NCBI GenBank assembly: GCA_030684415.1
Contig: JAUXNL010000341.1
Coordinates: forward strand, 1 to 8,812
Direction of reading: 5' to 3'
DNA length: 8,812 bases
Source: Moraxellaceae bacterium
Lineage (GTDB): Bacteria; Pseudomonadota; Gammaproteobacteria; Pseudomonadales; Moraxellaceae
In this document: positions 1 to 7,524 of the stretch, in pieces
Layout: every line of letters starts with the position of its first letter
Numbering within the stretch: position 1 is the first letter of the stretch
Notes under the pieces: generated by a model
Seen by the model: only the letters and a program-made list of their open reading frames with translations
What the model was told of the DNA's origin: nothing
Databases searched by the model: none
Translations under genes and position numbers: made by a program

Positions 1-459
1 ACGCTCGGCGCCAGCCAGCGCGACATGCCTTTCACGCCTTTGCTACCGCTGCCCGCATCCGACACACCGCAGATTACGGTGGCCGTGGTGGGCGCACATC
101 TCTCCGGCATGCCGCTCAATTACCAGCTCGCCGAGCGCCACGGCACGCTGCAGGAAAGCACGTTCACCTCGGCGGATTACCGCTTTTATGCACTGCCCGG
201 CACCGTGCCGCCAAAGCCCGGCCTGGTGAAAACCGGCAATGGAAAACCGATTGCCGTTGAACTCTGGACCCTGCCGCTGGCGCATTTCGGATCGTTTGTC
301 GCGCTCATTCCATCGCCGCTCGGCATCGGCACACTGACGCTGGAAGACGGCCGCGACGTGAAAGGTTTCATCTGCGAACCCTGGGCCACCGATGGCGCCG
401 AGGACATTACCCATTTCGGTGGCTGGCGCGCCTATATGGCCGCGCGCGCTGCCCGCTGA
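1..459 (+). CDS. atzF: Allophanate hydrolase, C-terminal portion (5' truncated by window edge)
   Basis: Allophanate hydrolase carries out the second step of the urea amidolyase pathway, turning allophanate into ammonia and CO2 in the cytoplasm. Only the last 152 residues are visible. The reading frame is open from base 1 (eight codons precede the first ATG at 25), so that ATG is internal and not the start. The visible part matches the small C-terminal domain of the family: VAVVGAHLSG with a conserved His (codon 97-99), then YRFYALPGT, PPKPGL, VELWTLP, IPSPLGIGTL and VKGFICEPW. The N-terminal amidase-signature domain with its Ser-Ser-Lys catalytic triad must lie upstream of the window. In characterised family members this C domain has been linked to processing of the N-carboxycarbamate intermediate and to protein assembly. 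The stop (457-459) overlaps the ribosome-binding site of the carboxylase gene, whose ATG follows 10 nt later, so the two are almost certainly co-transcribed. The family call is firm. The symbol is by homology; such genes are also simply called allophanate hydrolase. Confidence 0.93.
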   Translation, partial: TLGASQRDMPFTPLLPLPASDTPQITVAVVGAHLSGMPLNYQLAERHGTLQESTFTSADYRFYALPGTVPPKPGLVKTGNGKPIAVELWTLPLAHFGSFVALIPSPLGIGTLTLEDGRDVKGFICEPWATDGAEDITHFGGWRAYMAARAAR

Positions 460-462
460 GGA
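458..462 (+). promoter_or_regulatory. Shine-Dalgarno site of the urea carboxylase gene
   Basis: GAGGA lies 7 nt before the ATG at 470 and overlaps the allophanate hydrolase stop codon. It is the main reason to choose 470 over two other in-frame ATGs. The one at 392 would overlap the upstream gene by 68 nt. The one at 605 fits the usual family length but has no comparable GGAG-like site at the right distance. Confidence 0.7.
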
Positions 463-469
463 CACCATC

Positions 470-3400
470 ATGTTCAGGACGATTGTTGATTACCTCACTG
501 GCCGCTCACTGGGCGGCAAAGACTCCGCCGGCAACACGAACGCGGCCACCAGCAGCAGTGCCAACACCAACAGCAGTGCCTCAAGCACTGAAGTCGCGCC
601 CAAAATGTTTGCCAAAGTGCTGATTGCCAATCGCGGCGAGATTGCCGTGCGCATTGCCCGCACCTTGCGTGAAATGGGCGTCAAAAGCGTGGCGGTTTAC
701 AGCGAAGCCGATCGCTACAGTGCGCATGTCGCTCTCTGCGATGAAGCCGTGTGCATCGGCGGCGCCGCACCATCTGAAAGCTATCTGTGTGGCGAGCGCA
801 TCATTGCGGTGGCGCTGGAAAAAGGCGCCGCCGCCATCATTCCCGGTTACGGATTTTTGTCGGAGAACGCCGAATTCGCCGAGGCCTGTGCGGCAGCCGG
901 GCTCGTATTCATCGGCCCGACACCGGCGCAGATGCGCCAGTTCGGCCTCAAACATGCCTCGCGCGAAATTGCCGAGCACGCCGGCGTGCCGCTGACACCG
1001 GGCACCGGTCTGCTCGCCAGTCTGGAGGACGCCAAATCCGCCGCCGCCACACTCGGCTATCCGGTGATGCTGAAAAGCACGGCGGGCGGTGGTGGTATCG
1101 GTCTGTCGCGTTGCAATAACGAAGCGGAACTGGTGGCTGCCTTCGAATCCGTACAGCGGCTGGGGCAGAACTTCTTCAAAGACTCCGGCGTCTTCATCGA
1201 GCGCTTTGTCGACGAGGCCCGCCATGTCGAAGTGCAGATTTTCGGTGACGGTCGCGGCAAGGTCGCCGCGCTAGGCGAGCGCGATTGCTCAGTACAGCGC
1301 CGCAACCAGAAGGTGATTGAAGAAACACCGGCGCCGGGTCTGCCCGCCGCCACCCGTGCCAAACTGCTGGACGCCGCCGTACGCCTCGGCACGGCTGTCG
1401 GCTACCAGTCCGCCGGTACGGTCGAGTTCATTTACGACGGCGCGCGCGATGAATTCTATTTCCTGGAAGTGAACACGCGCTTGCAGGTGGAGCACCCGAT
1501 CACGGAAATGGTGACCGGTGTTGATCTGGTGTGCTGGATGGTGAGCACCGCCGCTGGCCTGCCGCCCGATCTCGATGCCTTGCCCACACCTGCGGGTGCC
1601 GCGATTGAAGTGCGTTTGTATGCCGAAGACCCGGTAAAGAATTTTCAGCCCTCGCCCGGCGTGCTGACACAAGTGAGCTTTCCGGCCGACGTGCGCGTGG
1701 ATGGCTGGGTGGCCACCGGAACGGAAGTGTCATCGCACTACGATCCGATGATTGCCAAGCTCATCGTCAAGGGCAGCGACCGTGCTGACGCACTGGCAAA
1801 ATTGCAAACCGCTTTGGGTGCCACGCAGTTGTATGGCATTGCCAGTAATCTGGATTATCTGCGCGCCATCATTACCAGCCCCGAGTTTTCCACAGCGAAA
1901 CTCTCCACTCGCTTTCTCGACCGCTTCAGCTACACCGCTCCTGTGCTCGAAGTGCTGGAGCCCGGCACCTACACCACTGTGCAGGATTACCCCGGCCGTA
2001 CCGGCTACTGGGATATCGGCGTGCCGCCCTCCGGCCCCATGGATGATTTTGCCTTCCGTCTGGCCAATCGGATTGTCGGCAACGATGCCTCAGCAGCGGG
2101 CATCGAATGCACGATTCTCGGCCCCACGCTGCGCTTTCACTGCAATGCGGTGATCGCACTCACCGGCGCACCGACTGGCGCCACACTCGATGGCGAAGCC
2201 GTTACCTTCTGGGCGCCGCTAGAAGTGAAGGCCGGGCAAATCCTGAAAACCGGTCGTGCTATCACCGGCTGCCGCACCTACATCGCCGTACGCTCAGGAT
2301 TTGATGTGCCGGATTATCTCGGCAGCAAATCCACGTTTGCACTCGGCCAGTTTGGCGGCCATGCCGGACGTACATTGCGCACGGGCGACATGCTCGCCAT
2401 CAGCCAGCCTTCGCTTTCGGCTTGCACCACGCCCGCACCGGTGGCGATACCGGCAGCCGCCCCCGCCGCACTGATTCCTGCCTATGGCACGGAGTGGGAA
2501 ATCGCGGTGCTTTACGGGCCACATGGTGCACCTGACTTTTTCACCGAAGACTCCATCGCCACTTTCTTCAGCACACCATGGGAAGTGCACTACAACTCCA
2601 ATCGTCTCGGCGTGCGTTTGAATGGCCCGAAGCCGTCGTGGACGCGCTCAGACGGTGGCGAAGCCGGCCTGCATCCGTCGAATGTGCATGACTGCGAGTA
2701 CGCCATCGGCTCCATCAATTTCACCGGCGACATGCCCGTCATCCTCACGCGCGATGGCCCCAGCCTCGGTGGCTTTGTCTGCGCCGCCACCATCGTCAAG
2801 GCCGAGCTGTGGAAAGTCGGCCAGGTAAAACCGGGCGACAAGATCCGCTTCCGCCGCATCGGTTTTGACGAAGCGTTGGCACTGGAACTCGCGCAAGACG
2901 CCGCAATTGCGGCACTCGCTCCCCCTGCGGCACTGCCGGCTTTCACCGAAACCGTGAACACGGCAACGGTTTCTCCTGGCGTGCTGGCCGAGCTGCCGGC
3001 AGAAGGCTCGCGGCCGGCGGTGGCCTACCGTCAGGCCGGCGACAAATACATCCTGCTCGAATACGGCCCCAATGTGCTCGACTTGCGCCTGCGCTTCCGG
3101 GTGCATGCATTGATGGAAGCGCTCAAAGCCACGCCCGTGAACGGCATTCTTGAACTGGCACCCGGTGTGCGCTCGCTGCAAATCAACTACGACAGCCGTG
3201 TGATTACGCAATCGGCCCTGATTGCACGCCTGCTGGACATTGAATTGCAGCTCCCGGACGTCACCACGGTGCCCAGCCGTATCGTCCATCTGCCCTTGGC
3301 GTTTGAAGACTCCGCCACACTCGACGCCGTGACGCGCTATCGCGAAACCGTGCGCGCAGAAGCGCCCTGGCTGCCGAACAATGTCGATTTCATCCAGCGC

Positions 3401-4222
3401 ATCAACGGCCTCGCCACCCGCGAAGACGTCAGCGAGATCGTATTTGCCACTTCCTACATGGTGCTGGGCCTTGGCGATGTGTATCTCGGCGCGCCTTGTG
3501 CCGTACCGGTCGACCCGCGCCATCGCCTGCTCACCTCCAAGTACAACCCGGCGCGCACCTATACCGCCGAAGGCACCGTGGGTATTGGCGGCGTGTACAT
3601 GTGTGTCTATGGCATGGACTCGCCCGGCGGCTACCAGTTGATCGGCCGCACCGTACCGATCTGGAACAAGTTCCTGAAAAACGCACAGTTCGCGAACGGC
3701 GAACCCTGGTTGCTGAAGTTCTTTGATCAGGTGCGCTTTTACCCGGTGAGCGAAGCGGAGCTGACGGCCTTCCGTGAAGCCTTCCGTGAGGGCCGTGCAC
3801 AAGTGGAGGTCACCGAAGAAACCTTCGATCTTGTCGCACATGAAAAATTCCTGGCAGACAACGCCGACAGCATCACCGACTTCAAGGCCCGCCAGCAGGT
3901 GGCGTTCCGCGAAGAAGTCGCGCTCTGGCAGCAAGACAGCAGTGCGGTAACGGAAACGCTGGTGGATATCAGCGCCACCATCGAAGTCGATGAAAGCGGC
4001 CACCTGGTATCGGCCGACATCTCCGGCAATGTCTGGAAGCTGCTGGTCGAGCCCGGCCACAAGGTAGAAGCCGGCACACCACTGGTGATTCTGGAAGCCA
4101 TGAAAATGGAGTTCCCGGTGCACGCACCCGTGGCCGGCACCGTGCGCGCCCTGCACTGCCGCCCGGGCAAGGCCATCAGCGCCGGCGACGCCCTGATCGA
4201 AATCGAAATAGAGGTCATCTGA
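470..4222 (+). CDS. Urea carboxylase (biotin- and ATP-dependent), 1250 aa
   Basis: This enzyme carboxylates urea to allophanate using ATP and bicarbonate, the first step of the urease-independent urea amidolyase route. Domains, numbered from the ATG at 470: a 45-residue Ser/Asn/Ala/Thr-rich extension; biotin carboxylase N domain from M46 (VLIANRGEIA); ATP-grasp with K202 and the glycine loop GGGGIG at 206-211; catalytic EVNTRLQVEHP at 333-343; biotin carboxylase C domain to about 490. The carboxyltransferase half follows: a KipA/AHS2-like part from about 495 (TVQDYPGR, VPPSGPMDD, INFTGDMP) and a KipI/AHS1-like part from about 848 (YRQAGDKYILLEYG), ending with GIGGVYM and SPGGYQLIGRT near 1038-1062. 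A biotinyl domain at about 1180-1250 carries EAMKME, with the biotin-accepting lysine at K1212. All expected catalytic elements are present and the frame is unbroken. Starting at M46 (base 605) would give 1205 aa, the usual family length, so the start is not certain. The main alternative is guanidine carboxylase, a close paralogue; Asn750 and the Urt neighbours favour urea. Confidence 0.95.
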   Translation: MFRTIVDYLTGRSLGGKDSAGNTNAATSSSANTNSSASSTEVAPKMFAKVLIANRGEIAVRIARTLREMGVKSVAVYSEADRYSAHVALCDEAVCIGGAAPSESYLCGERIIAVALEKGAAAIIPGYGFLSENAEFAEACAAAGLVFIGPTPAQMRQFGLKHASREIAEHAGVPLTPGTGLLASLEDAKSAAATLGYPVMLKSTAGGGGIGLSRCNNEAELVAAFESVQRLGQNFFKDSGVFIERFVDEARHVEVQIFGDGRGKVAALGERDCSVQRRNQKVIEETPAPGLPAATRAKLLDAAVRLGTAVGYQSAGTVEFIYDGARDEFYFLEVNTRLQVEHPITEMVTGVDLVCWMVSTAAGLPPDLDALPTPAGAAIEVRLYAEDPVKNFQPSPGVLTQVSFPADVRVDGWVATGTEVSSHYDPMIAKLIVKGSDRADALAKLQTALGATQLYGIASNLDYLRAIITSPEFSTAKLSTRFLDRFSYTAPVLEVLEPGTYTTVQDYPGRTGYWDIGVPPSGPMDDFAFRLANRIVGNDASAAGIECTILGPTLRFHCNAVIALTGAPTGATLDGEAVTFWAPLEVKAGQILKTGRAITGCRTYIAVRSGFDVPDYLGSKSTFALGQFGGHAGRTLRTGDMLAISQPSLSACTTPAPVAIPAAAPAALIPAYGTEWEIAVLYGPHGAPDFFTEDSIATFFSTPWEVHYNSNRLGVRLNGPKPSWTRSDGGEAGLHPSNVHDCEYAIGSINFTGDMPVILTRDGPSLGGFVCAATIVKAELWKVGQVKPGDKIRFRRIGFDEALALELAQDAAIAALAPPAALPAFTETVNTATVSPGVLAELPAEGSRPAVAYRQAGDKYILLEYGPNVLDLRLRFRVHALMEALKATPVNGILELAPGVRSLQINYDSRVITQSALIARLLDIELQLPDVTTVPSRIVHLPLAFEDSATLDAVTRYRETVRAEAPWLPNNVDFIQRINGLATREDVSEIVFATSYMVLGLGDVYLGAPCAVPVDPRHRLLTSKYNPARTYTAEGTVGIGGVYMCVYGMDSPGGYQLIGRTVPIWNKFLKNAQFANGEPWLLKFFDQVRFYPVSEAELTAFREAFREGRAQVEVTEETFDLVAHEKFLADNADSITDFKARQQVAFREEVALWQQDSSAVTETLVDISATIEVDESGHLVSADISGNVWKLLVEPGHKVEAGTPLVILEAMKMEFPVHAPVAGTVRALHCRPGKAISAGDALIEIEIEVI
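533..589 (+). repeat. Low-complexity Ser/Asn/Ala/Thr coding repeat in the carboxylase N-terminal extension
   Basis: The 10-mer CAGCAGTGCC occurs at 553-562 and again at 571-580, an 18-nt (six-codon) period. The near-repeats AACACGAAC (533-541) and AACACCAAC (563-571) flank the first copy. The translated stretch reads as SSANTN followed by SSASST, a flexible linker-like sequence just before the conserved biotin carboxylase fold. An in-frame short-period repeat like this is prone to gain or lose units. It is a small repeat and not a mobile element. Confidence 0.6.
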
Positions 4223-4224
4223 GC

Positions 4225-4998
4225 ATGACCGCTGACAAAAAAGAGAACCGCACGATGAACGACAAGCCCGCCAATCTGACTGTGCTGCGCGGCGGCCGCC
4301 GCAAAGAAAGCCCGGAGAATCTGGCTGACCGCATTTATGCGCGACTCAAGGAAGAAATTTTCGACTTCCAGCTTTTACCCGGCGACCGCTTCAGCGAGAA
4401 CGAAGTGGCCGAGCGCATGGCCGCCAGCCGCACGCCGGTACGTGAAGCGCTCTACCGCTTGCAGCGCGACGGCTATGTAGATGTGCTGTACCGCGCCGGC
4501 TGGCAGGTCAAGCCCTTTGACTTCCGCTTCTTCGAAGACATTTACGACCTGCGCATCATTCTGGAAATGGCCGCCGTCAAAAAACTCTGCGAACAGGAAA
4601 CCCGCTCGCCACTGCTCGACGACCTGAAACGTATCTGGCTGGTGACGCCCGCTGAGCGCATCCAGGATCCGCAGACGGTATCGGCACTGGATGAGCGCTT
4701 TCACAGCATGTTGGTGGAAGCCACCGGCAATCAGGAAATGGCGCGTATCCACCAAGGCATTACCGAACGCATCCGCATCATCCGCCGCCTCGACTTCACC
4801 AAAACCTCACGTGTGGAGGCCACCTATATCGAGCACGGCAAAATCTTGCGTGCGGTGTTGGAGCGTCGTGCTGACCAAGGCCAGCTACTGCTGAAAACGC
4901 ATATCGAAGAAAGCAAGGCAGAGGTGCGCAAGATCACTCTGCACATGCTGCACAGCGCCCGCGAGCATTTGCGTGGCGAAACAGAATCCGGCGCGTGA
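4225..4998 (+). CDS. GntR-family transcriptional regulator, FadR subfamily with FCD domain
   Basis: This is a probable cytoplasmic DNA-binding regulator of the urea locus. Residues 32-98 form the winged helix-turn-helix (LADRIYARLKEEI, LLPGDRFSENEVAERM, SRTPVREALYRLQRDGYV). Residues from about 105 form an all-helical FCD ligand-binding domain. The FCD metal-ligand pattern looks complete: D156-x3-H160, then H204 and H226, with spacing close to that of metal-binding FCD regulators such as LldR. A divalent metal and a small carboxylate-type effector are therefore plausible; the effector is unknown, and allophanate would be a guess. The length of 257 aa is normal. The start at 4225 has AGAGGT 9 nt upstream, inside the end of the carboxylase gene, and lies 2 nt after its stop, so translation is probably coupled. 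A second in-frame ATG at 4255 (weaker AAGAGAA upstream) would give 247 aa and is the alternative. No operator is obvious in the window; it may lie upstream of the operon. Confidence 0.9.
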   Translation: MTADKKENRTMNDKPANLTVLRGGRRKESPENLADRIYARLKEEIFDFQLLPGDRFSENEVAERMAASRTPVREALYRLQRDGYVDVLYRAGWQVKPFDFRFFEDIYDLRIILEMAAVKKLCEQETRSPLLDDLKRIWLVTPAERIQDPQTVSALDERFHSMLVEATGNQEMARIHQGITERIRIIRRLDFTKTSRVEATYIEHGKILRAVLERRADQGQLLLKTHIEESKAEVRKITLHMLHSAREHLRGETESGA

Positions 4999-5008
4999 GC
5001 GCCGTTTC

Positions 5009-5040
5009 GGGAGAGAACTGACCAGCTCCCCGGTTTTTTT
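5009..5040 (+). terminator. Possible weak Rho-independent terminator after the GntR gene
   Basis: GGGAG (5009-5013) can pair with CTCCC (5026-5030) across a 12-nt loop, followed by CGG and a run of seven T (5034-5040). The stem is only 5 bp and the T-run starts 3 nt after it, so efficiency may be low. If it works, it ends the allophanate hydrolase-carboxylase-regulator transcript 22 nt before the porin ATG. I see no clear promoter in that gap, so the porin would then depend on readthrough or on a promoter inside the regulator gene. Confidence 0.4.
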
Positions 5041-5062
5041 CGGTCATCAAAGGAGATGGACC

Positions 5063-6142
5063 ATGAGCATCAAGTTGCATTTCAAACGGGGAAAGACCCT
5101 GCTCGGCGCGCCCCTGGCGCTGGCAGCGGCTGTGGGCAGCGTCGCTCAGGCAGCCGAGGTGAAGATTCCGGACACAACGATTGCGGCCAGCCTGCGGACC
5201 AGCTTCGTCTACACGGATTTTGACACCAGTGGCAGCACCGCCGACTTCGCTCTCAACAGCCTGTCGGTCTACCTGAACAGCAAACTGACCGACAAGATCA
5301 AGTTCAGCTTGAGCACCGAAATCGACGCCGCCAACGACATTCAGGTACAGGATGCAATTGCGCAGTTCGAGTTCAGCCCGGAATTCAATATCTGGGCCGG
5401 CCGTTTCCTGCCACCGACTGATCGCGCCAACAGCACAGGATCGTATTTCGCCAGTCACTGGAACTTTGCGACTGACGGCGTGCAGGACGGTTACGAGTTC
5501 GTCGCCTTCGGCCGTGCCGATGGGGTGGCCTACTGGGGTGATTTCGCTGACACCAAGCTGAAGCTGTCGGCAGGCCTCTTCGACATCCCGCGCACCACTG
5601 GCCAGAACGAAGTCATGACGGCCGCCCGCGTGCAATACAACTTCTGGGATGCCGAACCTGGCTACTACCTCAGCAGTACCTACTACGGCGACAAGGACAT
5701 CCTGTCGCTGGGCTTGGCCACCAACGTAGTGGAAGGAAAGTCCACCACCAGCCTTGATTTCCTGATGGAAAAAAAGGTCGGTGATGGCGGCGCCTTCACG
5801 CTGGAAGCCGAGTACATCAAATACGACGACCTCGGTGGCTATAACAGCAACTTCGCCAGCGGCGACGGTTACTTCGTCCTCGGCGCCTACCTGCTGCCCA
5901 CACCGGTCGGCCCCGGCAAGCTGCAATTCCTTGGCAAATTCGGTACCGCCACCTTTGAAGACGGCAACACGCCCGACTACGAGCAGGACACCGCCGAGTT
6001 CAACCTCAACTACATCGTGAAGTCTTACAACTGCCGCCTCAGCCTGTTCGTGAAAGACACGTCTTTCTCGGCCGCAGGAGTTGCAGCCGGCAAGGAAGAC
6101 AACACGCAGATCGGGCTCGGCCTGCAGTTGATGACCCTGTAA
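5063..6142 (+). CDS. Outer-membrane porin-like protein, probably for urea or short-chain amides
   Basis: The product is 359 aa and is predicted to be exported and to form an outer-membrane beta-barrel. The start at 5063 has AGGAG (5051-5055) 7 nt upstream. An in-frame ATG at 4973 lies inside the regulator gene and is rejected. Residues 1-30 are a Sec signal peptide: basic residues K4-K11, a hydrophobic Leu/Ala stretch, and a VAQA|AE cleavage site after A30. The mature protein shows many short alternating polar/aromatic segments typical of barrel strands, such as SLSVYLNSKL, FNIWAGRFLPP and LQFLGKFGTATF. It has one cysteine, in KSYNCRL. The C-terminus is LQLMTL and lacks the terminal Phe usual in outer-membrane barrels. 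UrtA follows after 31 nt, so the two are probably one transcript. The setting resembles Methylophilus FmdC, a short-chain amide porin encoded with the FmdDEF amide/urea ABC transporter. Porin or barrel is likely. Urea specificity is inferred from context only. Confidence 0.75.
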   Translation: MSIKLHFKRGKTLLGAPLALAAAVGSVAQAAEVKIPDTTIAASLRTSFVYTDFDTSGSTADFALNSLSVYLNSKLTDKIKFSLSTEIDAANDIQVQDAIAQFEFSPEFNIWAGRFLPPTDRANSTGSYFASHWNFATDGVQDGYEFVAFGRADGVAYWGDFADTKLKLSAGLFDIPRTTGQNEVMTAARVQYNFWDAEPGYYLSSTYYGDKDILSLGLATNVVEGKSTTSLDFLMEKKVGDGGAFTLEAEYIKYDDLGGYNSNFASGDGYFVLGAYLLPTPVGPGKLQFLGKFGTATFEDGNTPDYEQDTAEFNLNYIVKSYNCRLSLFVKDTSFSAAGVAAGKEDNTQIGLGLQLMTL

Positions 6143-6173
6143 TTCCCCACGCCAAGAAACGGAGCACACAGAC

Positions 6174-7463
6174 ATGAAATTCAAAAGCGTAATGAAAGGC
6201 GTCTCGGCCGGGATGCTGGCCTTGGGGCTCAGTGTCGGCAGTATGGCCGCGAAAGCCGAAGACGTGATCAAGGTCGGCATCCTGCACTCGCTGTCGGGCA
6301 CGATGGCGATTTCTGAAACCACGCTGAAAGACACCATGCTCATGCTGATTGACGAGCAGAACAAAAAAGGCGGCCTGCTCGGCAAGAAACTGGTACCGGT
6401 AGTAGTCGATCCCGCCTCCAACTGGCCACTGTTTGCGGAAAAAACCCGCGAACTGATCCAGAAAGAAAAAGTGGCCGCCATTTTCGGCTGCTGGACATCG
6501 GTGTCACGCAAATCGGTGCTGCCGGTGATCGAGGAACTGAACGGCGTGCTGTTCTATCCGGTGCAGTACGAGGGTGAAGAATCCTCACGCAATGTGTTCT
6601 ACACCGGTGCTGCACCCAACCAGCAGGCCATTCCTGCTGTCGATTACCTGATGAACCAAGGCGTGAAGCGCTGGGTACTTGCCGGCACCGACTATGTGTA
6701 TCCGCGTACCACAAACAAGATTCTTGAAGCCTATCTCAAGGCCAAGGGCGTGGCGCAGGCTGACATCATGATCAACTACACGCCTTTCGGTCACTCCGAC
6801 TGGCAGTCGATCGTGTCGGACATCAAGAAGTTCGGTTCGGCCGGCAAGAAAACGGCAGTTGTCTCCACCATCAACGGCGATGCCAACGTGCCTTTCTACA
6901 AGGAACTCGGCAACCAGGGCGTATCAGCGGAAAAGATTCCCGTGGTCGCTTTCTCCGTGGGTGAAGAAGAGCTGTCCGGCATCGACACCAAGCCGCTGGT
7001 GGGTCATCTCGCCTCCTGGAACTACTTCATGAGCGAAAAGAGCCCGGCCAATGCCGAGTTCATCAAGAAGTGGAAGACCTTCATCAAGGACCCAAAGCGC
7101 GTCACCAACGACCCCATGGAAGCGCATTACATCGGCTTCAACATGTGGGTGAAGGCCGTGGAAAAAGCCAAGAGCACGGCAACCGACAAAGTGGTGGATG
7201 CGATCATCGGCGTGAAAGTGCCCAACCTCACTGGCGGTATTTCGGAAATGTTGCCCAACCATCACATCACCAAGCCGGTGTTGATCGGTGAAATCCAGGC
7301 CGATGGCCAGATTGCCACCGTGTGGAAAACCAAGGGACTGGTCCCGGGTGATGCCTGGTCTGACTTCCTTCCCGGCAGCAAGGATATCGAAGCTGACTGG
7401 GTCAAGCTGAAGTGTGGCAACTACAACACCAAGACCAAGAAGTGCTCTGGTCAGGTGTTCTGA
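6174..7463 (+). CDS. urtA: Urea ABC transporter, periplasmic urea-binding protein UrtA
   Basis: UrtA binds urea in the periplasm and hands it to the UrtBC permease, which is powered by UrtDE. The protein is 429 aa, normal for the family. GGAG (6161-6164) sits 9 nt before the ATG. Residues 1-28 are a Sec signal peptide with cleavage at AKA|ED. The mature part opens with VIKVGILHSLSGTMAISE, the type I (Leu/Ile/Val-like) binding-protein start. It carries UrtA signatures including FGCWTSVSRKSVLPV, LFYPVQYEGEESS and FYTGAAPNQQ, and later MEAHYIGFNMWVKAVEKA. The C-terminal tail has two cysteines, C414 and C424 in CGNYNTKTKKC, that could form a periplasmic disulfide. The related amide-binding FmdD is the main alternative. 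The adjoining urea carboxylase supports urea as ligand. A strong terminator-like hairpin begins 28 nt after the stop, before urtB. Confidence 0.95.
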   Translation: MKFKSVMKGVSAGMLALGLSVGSMAAKAEDVIKVGILHSLSGTMAISETTLKDTMLMLIDEQNKKGGLLGKKLVPVVVDPASNWPLFAEKTRELIQKEKVAAIFGCWTSVSRKSVLPVIEELNGVLFYPVQYEGEESSRNVFYTGAAPNQQAIPAVDYLMNQGVKRWVLAGTDYVYPRTTNKILEAYLKAKGVAQADIMINYTPFGHSDWQSIVSDIKKFGSAGKKTAVVSTINGDANVPFYKELGNQGVSAEKIPVVAFSVGEEELSGIDTKPLVGHLASWNYFMSEKSPANAEFIKKWKTFIKDPKRVTNDPMEAHYIGFNMWVKAVEKAKSTATDKVVDAIIGVKVPNLTGGISEMLPNHHITKPVLIGEIQADGQIATVWKTKGLVPGDAWSDFLPGSKDIEADWVKLKCGNYNTKTKKCSGQVF

Positions 7464-7490
7464 TACGCAGTTTCTCCTGTGCACGACCTT

Positions 7491-7518
7491 TGGCGCGGGT
7501 TCGCCCGCGCCATTTTTT
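7491..7518 (+). terminator. Strong Rho-independent terminator-like hairpin after urtA
   Basis: GGCGCGGG (7492-7499) pairs perfectly with CCCGCGCC (7504-7511) around a TTCG tetraloop. T7491-A7512 extends the stem to 9 bp, and six T follow (7513-7518). This is a textbook intrinsic terminator. As urtB lies downstream on the same strand, it probably acts as a partial terminator or 3'-end stabiliser, keeping the binding protein more abundant than the permease. Confidence 0.88.
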
Positions 7519-7524
7519 GCGACA

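Noticed and set aside
392..469. Earlier in-frame ATG at 392 for the urea carboxylase (1276 aa)
   Set aside because: It would overlap the allophanate hydrolase gene by 68 nt and adds residues with no family match. The ATG at 470 has a good GAGGA site.
2648..4156. 502-residue open frame on the - strand
   Set aside because: It lies entirely antisense to the well-conserved carboxylase, is rich in His/Arg/Gly/Gln and shows no recognisable domain. It is a GC-rich shadow.
4973..5062. Upstream in-frame ATG at 4973 for the porin (389 aa)
   Set aside because: It sits inside the regulator gene and would put 30 residues before a clean signal peptide. The ATG at 5063 has a near-ideal AGGAG site.
4934..6511. 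525-residue open frame on the - strand
   Set aside because: It is antisense to the porin gene and to parts of the regulator gene and urtA. The sense strand has ribosome-binding sites and signal peptides, and this frame has no family match.
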